The notes under the pieces: model-generated
Told to the model about the DNA's origin: nothing
The model's database searches: none
What the model saw: the letters and a program-made list of their open reading frames with translations, nothing else
In this document: piece by piece, positions 36,786 to 45,559 of the stretch
How the letters are laid out: every line of letters starts with the position of its first letter
Numbering within the stretch: position 1 is the stretch's first letter
Program-made: the position numbers and the translations under genes
From: Haloarcula nitratireducens
Lineage (GTDB): Archaea; Halobacteriota; Halobacteria; Halobacteriales; Haloarculaceae
Assembly (NCBI RefSeq): GCF_019599505.1
Contig: NZ_RKLT01000001.1
Location: 124,001-188,000, forward strand
DNA: 64,000 nucleotides
Reading direction: 5' to 3'

Positions 36786-36791
36786 GGAGGT
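36786..36791 (+). promoter_or_regulatory. Strong Shine-Dalgarno that fixes a TTG start
   Basis: GGAGGT lies 8 bases before the TTG at 36800. Most genes in this window are leaderless, so such a strong ribosome binding site is unusual here. It supports TTG as the start of the TRAM protein. An A/T-rich CTTTAGTAG (36757-36765) about 40 nt upstream of the TTG is a reasonable TATA box. Confidence 0.7.
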
Positions 36792-36799
36792 CTACCACA

Positions 36800-37204
36800 T
36801 TGGAAATCTCGGACGAACTGCTGTGTCTGTTCAGTGCTACCGTGAGCGACGACGGGGAGCGATACACCGTCGAAATACCGCGCCGCGAAGTCGACACCGG
36901 AGCCATCGAGGAGGGGGGGACGTATCGGGTCGCACTCATCTCTGCGGACGCCGAAAGCGAAGACCACGGGGACCGCGGTGAGGCGGAGACGCCGCCGGAC
37001 CAGCCCCAACCGCCGGTCGAACCCGGCGAGACGCGGTACGTCGAGATCGAAGACATCGGGAAGCAGGGCGACGGCATCGCCCGCGTCGAACGCGGCTACG
37101 TCATCATCGTCCCGGACGCGGACATCGGCGAGCGCGTCAAGATAGAGGTCACGGAAGTCAAGTCGAACTTCGCCGTCGGCGAGATCATCGACGAAGAGGT
37201 CTGA
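36800..37204 (+). CDS. TRAM-domain RNA-binding protein
   Basis: A 134-residue protein starting with TTG. The N-terminal region EISDELLCLFSATV and a beta-rich stretch with RREVDTGAIEEGGTYRVALI precede an acidic/proline linker. A TRAM domain follows at about 75-134 (RYVEIEDIGKQGDGIARVERG, ending KSNFAVGEIIDEEV). TRAM proteins bind RNA and act as RNA chaperones or modification factors in archaea. No catalytic domain is attached. The start rests on the strong ribosome binding site. Confidence 0.9.
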   Translation: MEISDELLCLFSATVSDDGERYTVEIPRREVDTGAIEEGGTYRVALISADAESEDHGDRGEAETPPDQPQPPVEPGETRYVEIEDIGKQGDGIARVERGYVIIVPDADIGERVKIEVTEVKSNFAVGEIIDEEV

Positions 37205-37205
37205 G

Positions 37206-37925
37206 TCACTCTCGGTCTATCGGCGTCCCGTCGGGGCGTTTCTGCCCCTCCGAGTCGTGGACGACGACGCCGTCGCGCTCCGTCGGCCGGTAGTTCTCGC
37301 GGACGCCGATGGCCTCTTCGAGTTCGCGCACCGCCCGTTCCTTGAGCGCCGCGGCGAGTTCCTCGGCGTCCGCCCGCGAGATGTCTCGTCCGAGACCCTC
37401 GCACTCGTGGGCGCGGACCATCCCCTCCTCGTCCACCGCCTCGCCCATCGGCTGGCTGGTCCCGCCCAACCCGACGCTGAACGGGTAGGTCCGACAGATG
37501 AGCGGGCGGTCCTCGTGGACCGTACACGCGCCGACGCCCCCGTCGTCCTCGGCGTAGAACGTACAGTCGCCGCACTCGTCGGTCTGGAGCGCCCACTCGA
37601 ACGTCTCGCCCCGCGGACCGTCCGGCGTCTGTTCGATACCGTAGGGCATCGGCCGCGCGACGTCGCGGAAGTCGTAGTCGCCCGCTGCCTGCAGTTCGCG
37701 TATCTCGTCGGGAAACACCGTCGCGGTGTGTGGTTCGGGGTCGGCGGCGTCGGACTCGTCAGTAGCGTCGTCGGAATCGTCGTCACCGCCTCCACAAGCC
37801 GTCTCGCCGGCCTTACAGCAGGCTCCACAGCGGGTGCACTCGAACCCGATGGTCTCGATGGCGTCGGCGAGCGCCGACGCGTCGAGGTCGCGGGCGCGTT
37901 CGAGTTCGGATTCGAGCGAGTCCAT
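37206..37925 (-). CDS. YkgJ-type cysteine-cluster protein
   Basis: A 239-residue protein with the zinc/iron-chelating pattern of the YkgJ family. ECTRCGACC covers C30, C33, C36 and C37. Later come DECGDCTFYAED, GACTVHEDRPLICRTYPF and HECEG. An Asp-rich insert (45-65) adds halophilic surface. Family members bind a metal or Fe-S cluster; the biochemical role is not established. It converges with the TRAM gene, one base between stops. Confidence 0.85.
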   Translation of the reverse strand: MDSLESELERARDLDASALADAIETIGFECTRCGACCKAGETACGGGDDDSDDATDESDAADPEPHTATVFPDEIRELQAAGDYDFRDVARPMPYGIEQTPDGPRGETFEWALQTDECGDCTFYAEDDGGVGACTVHEDRPLICRTYPFSVGLGGTSQPMGEAVDEEGMVRAHECEGLGRDISRADAEELAAALKERAVRELEEAIGVRENYRPTERDGVVVHDSEGQKRPDGTPIDRE

Positions 37926-37958
37926 ATCGACCCCTCGGCGTCGACGCTGAAAAAGTCG

Positions 37959-38744
37959 TCAGTCGCCGTCGCCCGTCGGGACCGCTCGCTCGCCGTCCCA
38001 GCGGAGCGCGCCCTCGGCGGCCAACTTCTCTACATGCGCCGCGACCGTCGCCCGCGCGAGGTCGCGGACGCCGGTCAGATCTTTCTCGTAGGCGGCGTCG
38101 AGGATTTCGTCGAGCGTCGACGCCCCGCCGGCGACGGCCGCGCGGACCCGTCGCTCGCGGTCGAGGCGATGGGCGAGGAGTCGCGCGCACGTCGCACGCG
38201 GGTCCGTGATGGTCGGCCCGTGGCCGGGGTGGAGCCGGGGCGGGTCCCGCGCGTGGAGGCGGCGGAGCGAGGTCAGGTACGCTCGCACGTCGCCTTCCGG
38301 CGCGCCGACGACGACGCTCCCCTGGGCGACGGCCGTGTCGCCGCTGACGACGCCCGCGGCCGTCTCGAAGCCGACGTGTTCGGGCGCGTGACCGGGCAGG
38401 TCGAGGACGGTGACGCCGTCGCCCGCCGGAATCGCCGTTCCCTCGGCGAAGGTACGGTCGGGCGCGACGCCGGCGGCCGCCTCGAAGTCGGCCGCACGAC
38501 CGCGCCGCGCCCAGGTCGTCGCGTCCGTCTCGCGGGCGTAGTGAGCTACCGCTCCGACGTGGTCGGGGTGATGGTGCGTCACGGCGACGTGATTGACCTG
38601 GGTGTCGGCGACGGCGGCGTCCAACGCGTCGGCTCGGGCCGCGGGGTCTATCAGGAGCGCCTCCGGGCCGTCGCTCAGATACGCGGCCGTCCGACCGGTC
38701 GGGGCGCGCGTCGCCACTTCGAGGTCTACCCGTGTCAACGGCAT
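37959..38744 (-). CDS. Metallo-beta-lactamase-fold hydrolase
   Basis: A 261-residue protein. The metal-binding motif HHHPDH is at 57-62, a later histidine lies in LDLPGHAPEHVG and an aspartate in VVSGDTAVA. The metal-bridging HPGHGPTI follows. A C-terminal winged-helix-like region (about 205-255, from TLDEILDAAYEKDL) matches the C-terminal domain of LACTB2-type hydrolases. The substrate is unknown; thioesterase or ribonuclease activity is possible. ATG 38744 is chosen because upstream residues are not conserved in type. Confidence 0.88.
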   Translation of the reverse strand: MPLTRVDLEVATRAPTGRTAAYLSDGPEALLIDPAARADALDAAVADTQVNHVAVTHHHPDHVGAVAHYARETDATTWARRGRAADFEAAAGVAPDRTFAEGTAIPAGDGVTVLDLPGHAPEHVGFETAAGVVSGDTAVAQGSVVVGAPEGDVRAYLTSLRRLHARDPPRLHPGHGPTITDPRATCARLLAHRLDRERRVRAAVAGGASTLDEILDAAYEKDLTGVRDLARATVAAHVEKLAAEGALRWDGERAVPTGDGD

Positions 38745-38916
38745 CGTCGGGCACGTCGAGACGAACGGTGAAAACTCCGGCGAGCGGTCGCCGCGTTCAG
38801 CGTAATTCAAGGTGGAGCCTCCGACTTCAAGGAGCGAGTAGGCCGGAGAGGAAACCGACACGGTACTACACCAACCACGCTCGATGGCTGGTCGACTCCC
38901 TATCAGACCGTTATTG

Positions 38917-38923
38917 GTATAAA
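38917..38923 (+). promoter_or_regulatory. TATA box of tnpB
   Basis: TATAAAG lies 27-33 nt before the tnpB ATG at 38950. This is one of the best TATA matches in the window and suggests that the element is transcribed. Confidence 0.65.
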
Positions 38924-38949
38924 GAAAAGGGGCTGCATCTGAAATACGG

Positions 38950-40237
38950 ATGGAGGTACGTCGCACCGTCCCCGTCAAACTTGACGTGGCCGACAGCGAC
39001 GCGGTCCTCCTCCACGATACCATCTCCGAGTTTCTGTGGGCCGCTAACTACGTCGTAGACCACGCGTGGCAAGGCGAGTACAAGACCACGAGCAAAGCCG
39101 AACTCCAACGCGAAACCTACGACGACGTGCGATCCGAAACGAGACTCCAGGCGAACCTCGTCCAGAACGCCCGCAACAAGGCCGCCGACGCCGTACAGAG
39201 CGTCGTCGCTCGGTGGAAGCAAGGTGACTACGCGGGGAAGCCGCACTTCACCACTTCGACGCTCGTCTACGACAAGCGGTGTGCGACGTTCAACGACGAC
39301 CACGCGACGCTCTCGACCGTTGAAGGACGGCATCACCGCCGAGTACGTCCTCCCCGACGAGAGACACGAGACGCCCCACTCGGAATACCTGTTCAATGAC
39401 GACTACGAGGTGACGGGCGGGGAACTCCACTACCGAGACGGCGAGTTCTACCTTCACGTTCGAACAAAAGCGAACGTGGAGATCGAGACTGCCGGCGATG
39501 GCAACGACGGGCACAGCACAGTCCTCGGCGTTGACCTCGGCATCGAAAACGTCGCCGTCACGTCCACGGGCGCGTTCTGGAACGGATTGGAGTTGAACCA
39601 CTGGCACCGCGAGTTCGAGAAACGGCGCGGGTCGCTCCAACAGCGTGGAACGCGGGCCGCTCACGAAACCATCCAATCGGTCGGACGAACCGAGACGGGC
39701 CGCTACAACCACTTCTTACACACCGTCTCGAAAGAACTCGTCACGGAAGCCGTCGAATACGACTGTACCGTAATCGCGTTCGAGAACCTAACAGGGATTT
39801 GTGAGCGAATGCCGAACGCCAAGAAATTCCACGCATGGGCGTTCCGACGGCTGTTCGAGTACGTCGAGTACAAAGCCGAGATGTTCGGTATCTCGGTTGA
39901 ACAGGTGAATCCTGCGTACACCTCCCAACGGTGTTCCAAGTGTGGGTTCACCCATGAGAACAACCGCCCGACTTCGAGCGGACAGGACGTATTCGAGTGC
40001 CTCAAATGTGACTACACCCCCCACGCAGACTACAACGCGGCGAAGAATATCGGTCTGAAGCATCTCCGCTCGGCGCAAAAGTCGTCGGACGGAGGCGTAC
40101 CTGTAAACGTGCGCTTGAATCGCGGGACGCTGAACGTAAATGGTGAGTATTCGCCTGCCGCCGCCAGCGGCCAGAACGGGAGTCCACGCGAAAACCCCAC
40201 CCTCAACGAAGCGAACGGTGAAGCCGTGAGCGAGTAG
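38950..40237 (+). pseudogene. tnpB: RNA-guided nuclease TnpB, frameshifted
   Basis: The N-terminal part (38950 to about 39321) and the C-terminal part (about 39323 to 40237) lie in different frames. One surplus base in GTTG at 39319-39322 separates LSTV from [12 protein letters not shown]. Without it a protein of about 428 residues results, normal for TnpB. The RuvC residues are intact: Asp in LGVDLGIEN, Glu in [10 protein letters not shown] and Asp in [12 protein letters not shown]. The zinc ribbon [14 protein letters not shown] is intact as well. TnpB uses the element's 3'-end RNA as guide to cut DNA. The break looks recent, or is a sequencing error. Confidence 0.88.
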
Positions 40238-40248
40238 GGCGGGGTAGT

Positions 40249-40524
40249 TTACGCGCTGAGGAAGTAGACCTGCTTTCGCGCGTCGGTGAAACTGTACCGG
40301 GACTCGACGAGTTCCGACTCCTCTAGCCTGTTCAGCGCGTAGCGCACCGTGCGGTCGGGCAGGAGCGAGGACTCCGCGAGCTGGCCCTGCGAGAGGGGCG
40401 CGTCGTCCTCCAGCACCTTCGCCACGAGCTTCGCGCTCGGCGGGAGTTCGCGCAGGCGCTCGCGGAACTCTTCGTTCTCCGAGAATGGCGTCAGGGTCAC
40501 ATCTTCGGTCGTCGTCGTGCTCAT
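40249..40524 (-). CDS. Small winged-helix regulator
   Basis: A 91-residue protein. A MarR-like winged helix spans about 28-85 (SAKLVAKVLEDDAPLSQGQL and RTVRYALNRLEESELV). It resembles small haloarchaeal regulators of the same length. Its stop lies 12 bases from the tnpB stop, so the transposon's right end must abut or replace its last codons. TATA-like AGTTTTACC (complement around 40549-40557) is about 28 nt upstream of the ATG. Confidence 0.85.
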   Translation of the reverse strand: MSTTTTEDVTLTPFSENEEFRERLRELPPSAKLVAKVLEDDAPLSQGQLAESSLLPDRTVRYALNRLEESELVESRYSFTDARKQVYFLSA

Positions 40525-40595
40525 ACTGGACGATGGTCCAACCCTCTTGGTAAAACTTGGCTATATGTGTGACCAAACAACATCGATACTCTAGT

Positions 40596-40609
40596 GTGTA
40601 TAAATACAC
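40596..40609. promoter_or_regulatory. A/T-rich palindrome upstream of the winged-helix gene
   Basis: GTGTAT (40596-40601) and ATACAC (40604-40609) are perfect inverted arms around AA. It is 72-85 bases upstream of the ATG at 40524, in an A/T-rich stretch (40540-40620) that has no gene. It could be an operator for that regulator or a TATA element for an unseen short transcript. Confidence 0.4.
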
Positions 40610-40691
40610 CTTATATTCGTTCGACCGGTCTTCGTCGCCGCGGTAGGTTCCGACCGCGGCGGCGGTCGAGGCGAGGTGGCGATTCGACCCG

Positions 40692-40937
40692 TCAGAGGTC
40701 CTTCGCGACGCGGATCTCCGAGTCCGTCACCGTCTCGACGGCGTCCGCGGGGACCTTGATGTCGTCCTCGTCGGCGTCGCCGTAGCCGAAGCTCTGGACC
40801 CACGCCTCGGCGAGACCGGGTTCCGGTTCGACGAACGCGACCTGCGCGTCGGCGTCGACTTCGGTGACGATACCGATCTGTTCGCCTTCGACGTCCAGGA
40901 GGTACTTCCCTTCGTCATTCGTGGAGAGGACTGTCAT
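40692..40937 (-). CDS. Small PRC-barrel-like protein
   Basis: An 81-residue beta-rich protein with GKYLLDVEGEQIGIVTEVD followed by DIKVPADAVETVTDSEIRV, the layout of a single PRC-like barrel. Its role is unknown; such barrels occur in RNA processing and photosynthetic proteins. The TATA box AAATAAAC (40966-40973, read on the complement) lies 29-36 nt before the ATG at 40937, which fixes this start against an upstream GTG at 40988. Confidence 0.75.
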   Translation of the reverse strand: MTVLSTNDEGKYLLDVEGEQIGIVTEVDADAQVAFVEPEPGLAEAWVQSFGYGDADEDDIKVPADAVETVTDSEIRVAKDL

Positions 40938-41063
40938 CGCGTCCGAAAGCGCGCGTTCCTCCTTGAAATAAACTTGGGACCCGGTCACCGAGGCACCGTC
41001 TGACGGGGAGTTCCGAGCCCGGATTCCAGTATCGTTTTATCCCCTGGGTGGCGACGATTGAGC

Positions 41064-41768
41064 GTGAAAGGGCAGGAGTGGTACCAGGCCGACACGGTGG
41101 CCGAAGAGTACGAGTCCAAACGCTTCTCCCGCGGCGGGCGGCTCATCGACCGCCGAGAGAAGCAGGCGGTGCTCGATGCCATCGGACCGGTCGACGAGAA
41201 GAAGGTCCTCGAAGTCGCCTGCGGGACCGGCCGGTTCACCGTGATGCTCGCCGAGCGCGGGGCCGACATCACCGGTCTGGACATCTCCGGACCGATGCTC
41301 CAGCAGGGACGCGAGAAGGCGAAGGCCGCCGACGTCGACGACCGCGTCGAGTTCATGCGCGGCGACGCCGCGCGGCTCCCGTTCCCCGACAATCACTTCG
41401 ACACCGTGTTGGCGATGCGGTTCTTCCACCTCGCCGACACGCCCGCCGCCTTCTTAGCGGAGATGCGTCGGGTCGCGAAGGAACAGGTCTTCTTCGACAC
41501 GTTCAACCGGTTCTCGACGCGCTCGCTGTACAACTGGGCGCTCCCGATGGGCTCTCGGCTCTACTCCCGGTGGGAGATCGACCGCCTGCTGGACGGCGCG
41601 GGACTCGAACTCGCCGAGGAGGACCACGACTGGGTGCTTCCCTACGGCTTCTACCGGAAGATGCCCAACGAACTGGCCGCCTCGATCCGCTCGATCGACA
41701 CGGCCATCGGCGGGACGCCGCTCGGCGATAAACTGGCCTCCGTCTCCTACTGGAACACGCACGTCTGA
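41064..41768 (+). CDS. SAM-dependent methyltransferase (UbiE-like)
   Basis: A 234-residue class I methyltransferase. The SAM loop VLEVACGTGRFTVML lies near residues 48-62, followed by ITGLDISGPML and GDAARLPFPDNHFDTVLA. These match UbiE/COQ5-type methyltransferases; the substrate could be a quinone or lipid but is not determined. Starts at GTG 41064 or TTG 41058 are possible. The TATA-like CGTTTTATC (41033-41041) is about 27 nt before the GTG, which is preferred. Confidence 0.87.
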   Translation: MKGQEWYQADTVAEEYESKRFSRGGRLIDRREKQAVLDAIGPVDEKKVLEVACGTGRFTVMLAERGADITGLDISGPMLQQGREKAKAADVDDRVEFMRGDAARLPFPDNHFDTVLAMRFFHLADTPAAFLAEMRRVAKEQVFFDTFNRFSTRSLYNWALPMGSRLYSRWEIDRLLDGAGLELAEEDHDWVLPYGFYRKMPNELAASIRSIDTAIGGTPLGDKLASVSYWNTHV

Positions 41769-41848
41769 GCCGTTTCACTGCATCAGTCACTTCATCACCG
41801 GTCTAGTTCCTGCGAGACGTTCACACTCTCGGAGCGCTCGGCCCGCGA

Positions 41849-41856
41849 CTTTTAAG
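41849..41856 (+). promoter_or_regulatory. TATA box of the glycosyltransferase gene
   Basis: CTTTTAAG lies 26-33 nt before the ATG at 41882, the normal spacing for a leaderless transcript. Confidence 0.6.
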
Positions 41857-41881
41857 CGGTTCCGGAGAGCAACCGAGAGGT

Positions 41882-42784
41882 ATGGAGCTATCGGTGGTGG
41901 TCCCGACGCTGAACGGCCGCGAGGAGCTATCGGCCTGTCTGGACGCACTCGCCGAGGAAGTCCCCGACGCGGAGACCATCGTCGTCAATGGCCCGTCGGC
42001 CGACGGGACGACCGGGATGGTCCGGGACCGCGAAGACGTCGACGTACTGGTCGAGATCGCCGACCGCTCGGTCAACGTCGCCCGCAACGCCGGGCTGGAC
42101 CGGGCGACCAGCGAACTGGTGGCGCTGGTGAGCCAGGGGCTCTCGGTCGAAGACGGCTGGGCGACGGCGGTCCGGGAGGGACTGGCGGCCGGCGACGTCG
42201 TCTCCGGCCCGACTCACGAGCAGTTGACCGCGGGAATGACGACCGAACCCGAGGAGTCGCGGACCATTGCCGGGCGCGACGTGACGTACTTCAACCCCGG
42301 CAACGTCGCCTTCCGGAAGTCCGTGCTCGACGCGTTGGACGGCTTCGACGAGTATCTGGACATCGGCGGCTCCCGCGACGTGGCGCACCGCCTCGCGGCG
42401 CAGGACTTCGCCGTCGACTGGAACACGGGGATGTGCGTCAGCCGGAAGTTCGAGGCCGACGGCGGGATCCGCGAGACCGACTGGGCCTGGAAGTACCGCT
42501 CGCTGTCCTACCGGTTGGTGAAGAACTACGGCGCGCGACCGACCGTCCTGCGCCGCCTCTCCAGTCACGCGAGTCGGGACTCCGTCGACGCGCTGAAAGA
42601 CGTCGTCCGCGGCGAGACGGCCCCCTCGCAGTGGCTCGGGACGGGCCGGGACGTTCTCGGCGGACTGAGTCTCGGGACTAGAGACGGACTGCTCGCTCGC
42701 CACCGCGACCGGAGCGAGCGGCGCAACCCCAACGGTCGGTCGATGCGGGCGGACCGCGCGGTGAGGGTCTACGATCGGCGCTGA
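41882..42784 (+). CDS. Family 2 glycosyltransferase
   Basis: A 300-residue protein. The GT-A opening LSVVVPTLNGREELSACLDAL is at residues 3-23, and nucleotide-sugar contact is expected at VNGPSADGT. The acceptor-side YFNPGNVAFRKSVLDALDGF resembles N-acetylglucosaminyl or rhamnosyl transferases. No membrane helix is seen, so it probably acts on the cytosolic face. Sugar and acceptor are unknown. The last 30 residues are unusually Arg-rich for this genome. Confidence 0.88.
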   Translation: MELSVVVPTLNGREELSACLDALAEEVPDAETIVVNGPSADGTTGMVRDREDVDVLVEIADRSVNVARNAGLDRATSELVALVSQGLSVEDGWATAVREGLAAGDVVSGPTHEQLTAGMTTEPEESRTIAGRDVTYFNPGNVAFRKSVLDALDGFDEYLDIGGSRDVAHRLAAQDFAVDWNTGMCVSRKFEADGGIRETDWAWKYRSLSYRLVKNYGARPTVLRRLSSHASRDSVDALKDVVRGETAPSQWLGTGRDVLGGLSLGTRDGLLARHRDRSERRNPNGRSMRADRAVRVYDRR

Positions 42785-42799
42785 CCTCGATTCGGCGGG

Positions 42800-43609
42800 T
42801 CAGGGCGCGAGTCCCTCGACGACTCGGACGGGGTTGTTCGAGAACACTTTCTTCATCGCGTCCTCGGGGACGTCGAGGGTGAGAACCTCCATCACCGCGA
42901 CGTTCGGATGGGCGTGGGGCGCGCCGCTGCCGAAGAGGACGCGGTCGGGGTGTTCCATGATGGCCCGTTCGAGCGGTTCGCGGTAGCGGACGGCGCTCGT
43001 GTCGAGATAGAGATCGTCGTGGCTCCCGAGGAGGTCGATGGCCTCGTTCATCAGGTCCACGCGGAGGGGGTGTGCGCCGAAGTGAGCGAGGACGACGGGG
43101 AACTCGTAGCCGAGCAGTTCCCTCGCGACCGCCTCGGGCGCGAACGACTCGCCGCCGTGGACGAGGACGGGTAAGCCGACGTCGGCCAGTCGGGAGAGCA
43201 CCTCCTCGTCGGGGATGCCGTCTTTCGGCGGGTGGAGCTTGAAGCCGAAGAAGCGGTCGTCGTAGGCGTACTGCTCGACGTCGTCGGGCGAGGCGTGGTC
43301 GTCGCCGCGCCGGCTCCTGAGGTTCCGGAGTCTCGACCCGGCTCCGCTCCCGGCGTCGCGCGCGCCGTTGACCCGGGCGAAGGCGACCAGCGGTCGACCG
43401 ACGGACATCCGGGCGACGGCGTTGTTGGCCTTCAGGTACGACCCCTCGCGCGAACCGGGGTAGGCGACGGCGCGGACGACCCCGGCCTGGTGCATCTCCC
43501 GTTCGAGTTGCTCCGGATCGCCGAGTCCCGGGCGTGCCCGGCGCTGTTCGTCCGGTTCGATCCGGGCGTGGACGTCGACGATCCGGAACCCGTGTTCCAA
43601 CTCCAGCAT
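42800..43609 (-). CDS. Amidohydrolase-family metal-dependent hydrolase
   Basis: A 269-residue TIM-barrel protein of the amidohydrolase-2/TatD-like group. It begins FRIVDVHARIEPDEQ, where the usual H-x-H is changed to H-A-R. FKLHPPKDG holds a lysine, VLVHGGES and VVLAHFGAHP hold histidines, and DRVLFGSGAPHAHP is the C-terminal motif. The substrate is unknown. A TATA box TATTAAATTAT (43635-43645 on the complement) is about 30 nt before the start. Confidence 0.82.
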   Translation of the reverse strand: MLELEHGFRIVDVHARIEPDEQRRARPGLGDPEQLEREMHQAGVVRAVAYPGSREGSYLKANNAVARMSVGRPLVAFARVNGARDAGSGAGSRLRNLRSRRGDDHASPDDVEQYAYDDRFFGFKLHPPKDGIPDEEVLSRLADVGLPVLVHGGESFAPEAVARELLGYEFPVVLAHFGAHPLRVDLMNEAIDLLGSHDDLYLDTSAVRYREPLERAIMEHPDRVLFGSGAPHAHPNVAVMEVLTLDVPEDAMKKVFSNNPVRVVEGLAP

Positions 43610-43740
43610 CTACGCCACAGTGAGCGGAACCCGGTATTAAATTATCGGGCCGTCCCGAGCGCGCCGATACGTGAGTCGCGGCCCCTATCGGAGCCGCGTC
43701 CGTCGGTCGGCCCCGACTCGGTCGGCCGTTCCGTTAGCAA

Positions 43741-43750
43741 GTTTTATATA
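43741..43750 (+). promoter_or_regulatory. Strong TATA box of the thermosome gene
   Basis: GTTTTATATA is the strongest TATA match in the window. It is centred about 42 nt before the ATG at 43788, leaving a short leader of about 15 nt. Haloarchaeal chaperonin genes are heat-inducible; no specific heat-shock element can be named from this sequence. Confidence 0.7.
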
Positions 43751-43787
43751 GAACCGCTTACGATGGATAAGGTGAGGTTACAGAACT

Positions 43788-45371
43788 ATGTCATCTGGCC
43801 AGCGACGCATGGGCGGCCAGCCCCTCTTCATTCTCGACGAGGACGCCCAGCGCACACAAGGAAAGGACGCACAGTCGTCGAACATCTCCGCCGGGAAGGC
43901 CGTCAGCGAGTCCGTACGTACCACGCTCGGTCCGCGCGGCATGGACAAGATGCTCGTCTCCGACGACGGCGACGTCGTCATCACGAACGACGGCGCGACG
44001 ATCCTCTCGGAGATGGACATCGAGCACCCGGCAGCGCAGATGATCGTCGAAGTCGCGCAGACGCAGGAGGACGAGGTCGGCGACGGGACCACGACCGCGT
44101 CCGTCCTGGCCGGCGAACTGCTCGCGAAGGCCGAGGACCTGCTCGACGACGACGTTCACCCGACGACCATCGTCGAGGGGTACCACACGGCTTCCCAGCT
44201 CGCCCAGGAGTCCATCGAGGACTCCGGCCTGGACGTAGACCTCTCCGACGACACGCTCGTCGAGGTCGCGGAGTCCGCGATGACCGGGAAGGGAACCGGC
44301 GACGTGGACGCCGAGCGACTCGCCGAGGTCGTCGTCGAGGCCGTCCGCCACGCCCGGACCGACGACGAGGGCGTGATCCGTGACAACATCGAGGTCCACA
44401 CCCAGACCGGCGCGGCGACCTCCGCGACGGAACTGGTCGAGGGCGTCATCATCGACGACACGCCCGTCCACGACAACATGCCCCGCTCGGTCGAGGACGC
44501 GTCCATCGCCGTCCTCGACGCCGAACTCGACGTCCGCGAGAGCAACGTCGACGCCGAGTACAACGTCACCAACGTCGACCAGCTCAACGCCGCGCTCGAC
44601 GCCGAGGAGGAGGAGCTCCAGGGCTACGCGCAGGCGATCGTCGACTCCGGAGCCGACGTGGTCTTCGTGACCGAGGACGTCGCGGACCGCGTCGCCTCCC
44701 AGCTCGCCAAGGCGGGCGTCCTCGCCGTCGAGAGCGTCAGCTCCTCGACCGCGAAGGACATCGTGGAGACGACCGGCGCGAAGCGCCTCGGCTCCGTCGA
44801 GGCCCTCTCGGAGGACGCGCTCGGTCACGCCGACAGCATCGGCGTGGAGAAGCACGGTGACGACGAGGTCACCTTCATCCAGGGCGGCGAGGCCGCCGAG
44901 GCCGTCACCGTCTTCGCCCGCGGCTCGACCGACCACGTCGTCGACGAGATCGAGCGCGCGCTCAACGACGCGCTCGACGTCGTCGTCGCCGCGCTCGATA
45001 ACGGCGGCGTCGTCCCCGGTGCCGGCGCGACCGAGATCGCCATCGCGGACCACATCCGCTCGAAGGCGGCGTCCATCGAGGGCCGCAAGCAGCTCGCCGT
45101 CGAAGCGTTCGCAGACGCCGTCGACGTCCTGCCCCGCACGCTCGCGGAGAACACGGGACTGGACGCCATCGACGCGCTGGTCGACCTCCGCGCGGAACAC
45201 GAGAGCGAGGGCATCGCCGGCGTCATCAGCGAGGGCCAGACGGGCGTCGTCGGAGACCCCGTCGAGTACGGCATCTTAGACCCCGCCGCGGTCAAGCGCG
45301 AGGCCATCGACTCGGCGACGGAGGCGGCGACGATGATCGTCCGCATCGACGACGTCATCTCCTCGTCGTAA
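43788..45371 (+). CDS. Thermosome (group II chaperonin) subunit without Gly-Met tail
   Basis: A 527-residue chaperonin subunit. Nucleotide contacts are intact: [13 protein letters not shown] near 44-56, [15 protein letters not shown] near 98-112 and the C-terminal [16 protein letters not shown] segment ([15 protein letters not shown]). It ends [10 protein letters not shown] and lacks the Gly/Met-rich tail of most haloarchaeal alpha/beta subunits. That is typical of the third, minor paralogue (Cct3-type). It assembles into two-ring folding complexes, alone or with other subunits. Confidence 0.95.
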   Translation: MSSGQRRMGGQPLFILDEDAQRTQGKDAQSSNISAGKAVSESVRTTLGPRGMDKMLVSDDGDVVITNDGATILSEMDIEHPAAQMIVEVAQTQEDEVGDGTTTASVLAGELLAKAEDLLDDDVHPTTIVEGYHTASQLAQESIEDSGLDVDLSDDTLVEVAESAMTGKGTGDVDAERLAEVVVEAVRHARTDDEGVIRDNIEVHTQTGAATSATELVEGVIIDDTPVHDNMPRSVEDASIAVLDAELDVRESNVDAEYNVTNVDQLNAALDAEEEELQGYAQAIVDSGADVVFVTEDVADRVASQLAKAGVLAVESVSSSTAKDIVETTGAKRLGSVEALSEDALGHADSIGVEKHGDDEVTFIQGGEAAEAVTVFARGSTDHVVDEIERALNDALDVVVAALDNGGVVPGAGATEIAIADHIRSKAASIEGRKQLAVEAFADAVDVLPRTLAENTGLDAIDALVDLRAEHESEGIAGVISEGQTGVVGDPVEYGILDPAAVKREAIDSATEAATMIVRIDDVISSS

Positions 45372-45559
45372 GCGAAGCCGTCCGCGAACTGACTCGTCCG
45401 AACCCGCACTTCTTTCGAACCGCACCTCGGTAGTCCGATGGCGGCCGCTCACACAGCGCGGCAGGTCGGCGGCGTACGGGTACCGCTCGCTATCTGGGAG
45501 ACTTGTTACTACCGCTGAAGGAACTGGCGGGATGAGCGATAAGACGGTAGAAAAGCGGT

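Larger units (their letters stand above)
38832..40251 (+). mobile_element. TnpB-only IS200/IS605-group (IS1341-like) element, approximate limits
   Basis: The element carries only tnpB; no tnpA transposase is present. An 11-bp string GAGCGAGTAGG occurs at 38832-38842 and again at 40228-40238 across the tnpB stop. The GGGGTAGTTTAC at 40240-40251 looks like the right end of haloarchaeal TnpB elements, from general recall. The boundaries are therefore estimates. The region is visibly less GC-rich than its surroundings, consistent with transfer. Confidence 0.45.

Noticed and set aside
43791..45200. 469-codon open frame opposite the thermosome gene
   Set aside because: It is a complement shadow of a strongly conserved chaperonin, with no start or promoter context.
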